A DNA stretch of 11,092 nt from Tetmemena sp. SeJ-2015 (taxonomy: Eukaryota; Ciliophora; Spirotrichea; Sporadotrichida; Oxytrichidae), in assembly GCA_027382625.1 (NCBI GenBank), contig JAJKFJ010014397.1, positions 1 through 11,092 on the forward strand, read 5' to 3'. Position 1 is the stretch's first letter, and every line of letters begins with the position of its first letter. The notes below the pieces were generated by a model that made no database searches, was not told where the DNA came from, and saw only the letters and a program-made list of their open reading frames with translations. This document shows positions 9,201-11,092 of the stretch, piece after piece. A program made the translations under genes and the position numbers.

Positions 9201-10894
9201 CTAACTGAGAGGTAGACTAGTTAGAGTAGTATGAACTCTTGTGAGGTGTCTTGTTCTCGCTGTTTAAAATAAATGACCTTTAATAACATACAAAGGTACT
9301 TCAAAGCTTTACCTCTTCATTATATCTTATATATAATATGTTCTGAGTATTGATCTTGAGAGTTGACTACTGTTGAGCAGGAATGAATTTATCATTAGAG
9401 AAGACAACTCCCTGACCCAAAAGATTCTGCATGAAATGCATGGGTGTAACTTTGAAGAGATCCCAGTTGAGTTTGAAAAGCACTGTCTACTCTGCCTTGA
9501 TCATCTCCTCATAGCCTATCACTCGCTGTTTAGCGCATACTTTCTATAAGTCTCTGATTAGAGGTATGTTATCATCAATCTCATCGAACTTAGCAGCCAT
9601 CAACAAACATGTGCAAATCCATTCCAATCTTAAAATAGAGAGAGATGTTTTGTAATGAGAGTGTGCAAGTGAGGGTCTCTTGTTTAACTTTGTCGAAGAT
9701 CTTTTCATCTTGGAGTAGGATGTCCACGAAAGTCACAGCTAGATGAATAGTAAGTGGTCGTTACTTTAGCTTCTCCCCAAACTCAAATATGCTTTCAACC
9801 ATGTGCTTTCATATATACAGCATAAACTTCTCTAGGTTTAATTTTAATTTCGTGTCTTTATCATCAGACTGCTCAGGTTTCCAAGTCTTCATTAAAATAA
9901 TGACGGCATGATTTTATTATTTACAATCTACCTTGGACTTGCTTAAATCTGACTGAAGATTCTTCTAGTCTGAGGTAGCTGTAAATTTCAGAGGGAGACA
10001 TGTCCGCAAAGTAATGATCTTCCTTTATTTTAAGTGCCTATATAAGTCGTCAGCATTACAGGAAAATTTAAAGAAGATTCGAAATAGAAAAAAGGTAGAT
10101 ACAATCTATAGAGGATAGTGCCCTGAGCAAAGTTTGGAGGTAATAATTGATGATAAGATTTGTTGATTGCGCTTTGAGTAACATACCTTGATTTGTTTTT
10201 ACTGTCTCTGTTTCTTAGAATCTGAACCAAGATAGATATCTATCGACACTTCTCGCATATAATGAATTTAATTTTGGTCAATGAATAAATATATTTCTCC
10301 TTTCTTCTTGTCACTTGAAAATAAGACTCGCTTCTCTACGTTTCCATTCTTATCACTGACACTGAGTGTGAGGGGCGACTTGGGTGATCTAAAATCTGGT
10401 TCTTCATCTTATCCACTGCCTATAATAAAGCAGCCACATTACTGGCAATTTCTTTTCTCTAAGTGATCGATAATCTTCAACTCTTTCTATAATTAATCAC
10501 ACTATACTCCAATGAATAGAACTTGTTTTAATCTTTGGACTTATCGTTTAGATTGAAACTAGTAGATGAGGATGGCAGCATGCATTTGCATTTCCAGGAG
10601 TCTTGCAGAACTGCACTGATGCTCTGCTCTCTTTTCTCTTTCGCCATCAGTCTCTCCGCTCTATTCAAATTCATAATTAAGATCTATTCTTTTAAGCATA
10701 TACATGTACATTTTTCTATTGAGGTTTATTGAACTTTTGAAGGGAATTTTAATATCCAATGTTGCATCTGGTGTCTTGACCCGCTCTGGATTTTAAGCAG
10801 TGGGCAGAAGCTTGCTATAGGGAGGTATTCCATGCCCTGCCGCTTACACGTTCTCCAAGTTGTTTAGTGATGAGCCTTGGCTCTGTAAAAGCAT
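3293..10894 (-). CDS. Giant cyclin-domain protein, germline copy interrupted by about 31 IESs
   Basis: The product should bind and activate a cyclin-dependent kinase. ATG is at 10894-10892, the first after in-frame TGAs, with AAA before it; the stop TGA is at 3295-3293. Removing the 31 IESs listed separately leaves one TGA-free frame of 5,583 nt (1,860 residues). An N-terminal region of about 185 residues precedes the first cyclin box (about 186-310), with EIYSYLR, HMVESIFEFGEKL, TIHLAVTFVD and CLLMAAKFDEIDDNIP. The Lys of AAKFDE (263) and the Glu of AEQTVL (296) match the conserved cyclin-box pair. The second box (about 365-450) holds ILKSVKKHAEYFLDLAVQEY and RSFRPSAIALSCIVLG. The rest, about 1,400 residues, is rich in Q, S, N and K, many Q encoded by TAA or TAG, then acidic near the end (PEEEEQEE, FEDIPEEDEEQ). 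I see no other domain in the tail. No intron was needed. Exact length depends on 11 IESs that would not break the frame if retained. The cyclin subfamily is not assigned. Confidence 0.85.
3443..3511 (-). other. IES 31, pointer TTAAATT
   Basis: Copies are at 3505-3511 and 3443-3449; 62 nt are removed. The frameshift is repaired, joining EKPPLAQI to EAARKEIEIQH and opening the frame to the stop at 3295-3293. Confidence 0.88.
3587..3641 (-). other. IES 30, pointer ATCAC
   Basis: Copies are at 3637-3641 and 3587-3591; 50 nt are removed. The frameshift is repaired, joining EEDEEQIT to QRYNFDYEND. Confidence 0.85.
3830..3945 (-). other. IES 29, pointer TTCAG
   Basis: Copies are at 3941-3945 and 3830-3834; 111 nt are removed, joining EEFNLFPS to GGNLMSARS. 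The segment is AT-rich and open in frame. Several TTCA-type repeats inside it could serve as alternative ends. Confidence 0.65.
3974..4006 (-). other. IES 28, pointer AATCAG
   Basis: Copies are at 4001-4006 and 3974-3979; 27 nt are removed, the shortest IES proposed here. It joins LYQQYQS to GEAEEFNL. Open in frame. Confidence 0.62.
4064..4100 (-). other. IES 27, pointer CTTA
   Basis: Copies are at 4097-4100 and 4064-4067; 33 nt of AT-rich sequence are removed, joining SSMLRKL to ILMEEDFES. Open in frame and with a short pointer, so moderate confidence. Confidence 0.5.
4363..4412 (-). other. IES 26, pointer TCAATC
   Basis: Copies are at 4407-4412 and 4363-4368; 44 nt are removed. The frameshift is repaired, joining FIKVSQS to NLQSRLSNKS. 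Confidence 0.85.
4834..4869 (-). other. IES 25, pointer CTTT (least certain frame-changing IES)
   Basis: Copies are at 4866-4869 and 4834-4837; 32 nt are removed. A frame change between PALPQVI and DSKDGYSNH is required, and this repeat provides it. The 4-nt pointer in low-complexity sequence leaves the ends uncertain. Confidence 0.5.
4942..4977 (-). other. IES 24, pointer TTATCC
   Basis: Copies are at 4972-4977 and 4942-4947; 30 nt are removed, joining SRHTLS to SMCRAKSVAP. Open in frame if retained; the 6-nt in-phase repeat and AT-rich content support it. Confidence 0.7.
5035..5079 (-). other. IES 23, pointer TGCT
   Basis: Copies are at 5076-5079 and 5035-5038; 41 nt, almost entirely A and T, are removed. 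The frameshift is repaired, joining TPSTAAA to MQLNTRRASE. Confidence 0.75.
5328..5428 (-). other. IES 22, pointer AGCACT
   Basis: Copies are at 5423-5428 and 5328-5333; 95 nt are removed. The frameshift is repaired, joining SNIKQST to SEYEQDDVLVP. Confidence 0.88.
5830..5879 (-). other. IES 21, pointer TACTT
   Basis: Copies are at 5875-5879 and 5830-5834; 45 nt of AT-rich sequence are removed, joining ILKDST to LEEIRENKTE. The segment is open in frame, so the call rests on composition and the in-phase repeat. Confidence 0.6.
6068..6224 (-). other. IES 20, pointer TAGAGTCT
   Basis: Copies are at 6217-6224 and 6068-6075; 149 nt are removed, the longest IES found. Retention shifts the frame and meets TGA. 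Removal joins LKILKLES to QATKPLMTK. A second in-phase repeat, AAAATTC, begins a few bases outside the first copy and recurs inside the IES. Confidence 0.85.
6282..6376 (-). other. IES 19, pointer TTCAA (boundary uncertain)
   Basis: Copies are at 6372-6376 and 6282-6286; 90 nt are removed, joining SKSGGS to RLSMSTGRVD. The segment is open in frame. Repeated AGACA and ACTTA motifs nearby offer other joins, but these lead to a frame that does not match the next pointer. A smaller IES covering only the AT-rich centre is possible. Confidence 0.45.
6718..6807 (-). other. IES 18, pointer TTCA
   Basis: Copies are at 6804-6807 and 6718-6721; 86 nt are removed. The frameshift is repaired, joining EKLADS to KDNFLQEPRM. 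The pointer is short, so exact ends are less sure. Confidence 0.65.
7003..7081 (-). other. IES 17, pointer AAAATAT
   Basis: Copies are at 7075-7081 and 7003-7009; 72 nt of AT-rich sequence are removed, joining LPSSEN to MKKTSEVFQS. The segment is open in frame. The 7-nt repeat and its composition support the call. Confidence 0.75.
7241..7300 (-). other. IES 16, pointer ACTT (competing longer repeat inside)
   Basis: Copies are at 7297-7300 and 7241-7244; 56 nt are removed and KNQAAT joins CKNSSQIVSQ. A longer 10-nt repeat, TTTATAAATT at 7289-7298 and 7252-7261, lies within or across this IES. Excision at that repeat would leave a frame that reaches TGA. Confidence 0.6.
7627..7685 (-). other. 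IES 15, pointer GCAA
   Basis: Copies are at 7682-7685 and 7627-7630; 55 nt, AT-rich, are removed. The frameshift is repaired, joining HSVTAAA to IPNINHQRN. The pointer is short. Confidence 0.7.
7768..7821 (-). other. IES 14, pointer AAGCTCC
   Basis: Copies are at 7815-7821 and 7768-7774; 47 nt of AT-rich sequence are removed. Joining gives RNSKAPSSNVTTAFTSK. This also removes two apparent in-frame TGAs seen if one stays in the wrong frame downstream. Confidence 0.92.
8024..8081 (-). other. IES 13, pointer GAGAAA
   Basis: Copies are at 8076-8081 and 8024-8029; 52 nt, very AT-rich, are removed. The frameshift is repaired and SQNEK joins SSKQQQNVNN. Confidence 0.87.
8210..8257 (-). other. IES 12, pointer TCAT
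   Basis: Copies are at 8254-8257 and 8210-8213; 44 nt are removed. The segment shifts the frame and carries TGA 8240-8242. Removal joins KLTNQS to YMSNNTDFAND. Confidence 0.78.
8354..8390 (-). other. IES 11, pointer AAGTGTA
   Basis: Copies are at 8384-8390 and 8354-8360; 30 nt are removed, joining LPFEQSV to ENCIQLRLE. The segment would stay in frame if retained. The 7-nt in-phase repeat is the main support. Confidence 0.75.
8567..8635 (-). other. IES 10, pointer TAACGCA
   Basis: Copies are at 8629-8635 and 8567-8573; 62 nt are removed. Without removal the frame ends at TGA 8602-8604. Removal joins SFTSNA to AVNKIHFVHKS, showing that the downstream Q/S-rich blocks belong to the cyclin gene and not to a separate gene. 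Confidence 0.9.
8822..8871 (-). other. IES 9, pointer AATAC
   Basis: Copies are at 8867-8871 and 8822-8826; 45 nt are removed, joining GIPTNT to VRTPNKPT. The segment is AT-rich and open in frame, so the call rests on composition and repeat phase. Confidence 0.7.
9097..9140 (-). other. IES 8, pointer CTGAG, inside the second cyclin box
   Basis: Copies are at 9136-9140 and 9097-9101; 39 nt are removed. The segment does not break the frame. Its removal joins SVKKHAE to YFLDLAVQEYE, giving the spacing expected of the C-terminal cyclin box. Confidence 0.8.
9249..9358 (-). other. IES 7, pointer CAAGA
   Basis: Copies are at 9354-9358 and 9249-9253; 105 nt are removed. The segment is strongly AT-rich and includes an in-frame TGA. 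Removal joins QQQSTLK to TPHKSSYYS in the linker between the two cyclin boxes. A GT-AG intron reading (GTAGTC...ACAG) is also in phase and is the alternative. Confidence 0.72.
9610..9668 (-). other. IES 6, pointer TTGCACA, inside the cyclin box
   Basis: Copies are at 9662-9668 and 9610-9616; 52 nt are removed. No GT-AG intron can repair this frameshift. Removal gives KQETLTCTCLLMAAKFDE, the conserved central helix of the cyclin fold. Confidence 0.93.
9804..9944 (-). other. IES 5, pointer AAGCA, inside the cyclin box
   Basis: Copies are at 9940-9944 and 9804-9808; 136 nt are removed. The segment contains a TGA (9809-9811) directly beside the second copy and would shift the frame. Removal gives the continuous box sequence SSVRFKHMVESIFEF. 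Confidence 0.88.
10006..10133 (-). other. IES 4, pointer ACTTTGC
   Basis: Copies are at 10127-10133 and 10006-10012; 121 nt are removed. Retention would shift the frame. Removal joins HQLLPPNFA to DMSPSEIYSYLR at the start of the cyclin box. Confidence 0.9.
10211..10306 (-). other. IES 3, pointer AAGAAA
   Basis: Copies are at 10301-10306 and 10211-10216; 90 nt are removed, joining FQVTRR to NRDSKNKS. The segment is AT-rich and reads as unnatural protein. It would stay open if retained, so the call rests on composition and the in-phase repeat. Confidence 0.65.
10435..10501 (-). other. IES 2, pointer TGTG
   Basis: Copies are at 10498-10501 and 10435-10438; 63 nt are removed. The segment carries an in-frame TGA, and its removal joins FYSLEYS to VAALLQAVDKM. 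The pointer is short, so the exact boundary could slip slightly. Confidence 0.7.
10660..10720 (-). other. IES 1, pointer AATAGA
   Basis: Pointer copies are at 10715-10720 and 10660-10665. Excision of 55 nt restores the frame and joins SINLN to RAERLMAKE. A third AATAGA lies inside the IES, within GAATAGA near 10686-10692, but using it does not give the good frame. Confidence 0.8.
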
Positions 10895-11092
10895 TTTCAG
10901 AATATCCAAAAAATACTTTTATATAGATATTAATCAATGTCACTCTTTATATTGATGTGAATATAGTATGTTAATAGGTGTGTAGTCTTGAATAGTTTAG
11001 TTTATGCGATGATAGTGCACTACTACAATGGCAGACTTTTGATAAATAATAAAATTTAAATATTTTTAGGTCGTTGGAAATCGCAAATTAAA
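10895..11092 (-). other. AT-rich leader or spacer upstream of the cyclin gene
   Basis: No coding block or RNA gene is supported here. The frame of the cyclin gene continues upstream of its ATG only to in-frame TGAs at 10934-10936 and 10940-10942. This places the leader of the cyclin locus, and possibly an IES or a chromosome end, in this stretch. An additional upstream MDS beyond the window cannot be excluded. Confidence 0.5.

Noticed and set aside
7680..9811. TGA read as tryptophan (karyorelict- or Condylostoma-like code).
   Set aside because: In-frame TGAs at 9809-9811 and near 7755 and 7693 first looked like sense codons. Pointer-based joins remove them or put them in a non-coding frame, and the joined protein is far better.
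9610..9811. Cyclin pseudogene with a nonsense codon and a frameshift.
   Set aside because: Both defects vanish exactly when the AAGCA and TTGCACA intervals are removed. Decay would not produce matching in-phase repeats.
9940..10020. Upstream extension of the DMSPSEIYSYLR frame through KIKEDHYFA via a 150-nt intron.
   Set aside because: The 7-nt repeat ACTTTGC joins PPNFA directly to DMSPSE, which explains the same frame change without extra assumptions.
8200..10230. Short or irregular introns in the cyclin gene.
   Set aside because: Most breaks lack a GT-AG pair in the required phase, whereas direct repeats in the right phase exist at every break.
1..11092. Transposon, tRNA or rRNA genes.
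   Set aside because: No transposase-like coding block, cloverleaf-like segment or rRNA-like conserved stretch was seen on either strand.

Overview
The window reads as germline (micronuclear) DNA from a ciliate that uses TAA and TAG for glutamine and TGA as stop. The features below point to a stichotrich/hypotrich relative of Oxytricha, Stylonychia or Tetmemena; the genus cannot be told from the sequence. No telomere repeat is present. All recognised genes lie head to tail on the minus strand.

The key to the window is that no long open frame gives a sensible protein as it stands. Good coding blocks on the minus strand are broken every 100-600 bases by short, visibly AT-rich segments that shift the frame or carry TGA. 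Each segment is flanked by a direct repeat of 4-8 bases. Removing the segment plus one repeat copy rejoins the neighbouring blocks in phase. This is the signature of internal eliminated sequences (IESs) bounded by pointers between macronuclear-destined segments (MDSs). I mapped 36 of them: 31 in the large gene and 5 in the middle gene. They are in order and unscrambled. Three further interruptions in the middle gene are ordinary GT-AG introns of 111-125 bases.

Layout, in the direction of transcription (high to low coordinates): (1) 11092-10895, AT-rich leader or spacer. (2) 10894-3293, a very large cyclin-domain protein. After removal of the 31 IESs it is one open frame of about 5.58 kb (about 1,860 residues): a cyclin fold in the first quarter, followed by a roughly 1,400-residue tail rich in Q, S, N and K and an acidic C-terminal part. 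(3) 3292-2902, AT-rich spacer with a (CT)11 microsatellite. (4) 2901-793, a chorein/VPS13-ATG2 N-terminal-type protein of about 486 residues, with 3 introns and 5 IESs. (5) 792-387, AT-rich spacer. (6) 386-1, the 5' end of an unrecognised gene that runs off the window.

In the somatic macronucleus these three loci would be expected to end up as intact genes, probably on separate small chromosomes broken within the spacers; that last point is inference. The cyclin would act in CDK-dependent regulation and the chorein protein in lipid transfer at membrane contacts. Nothing in the sequence links their functions.
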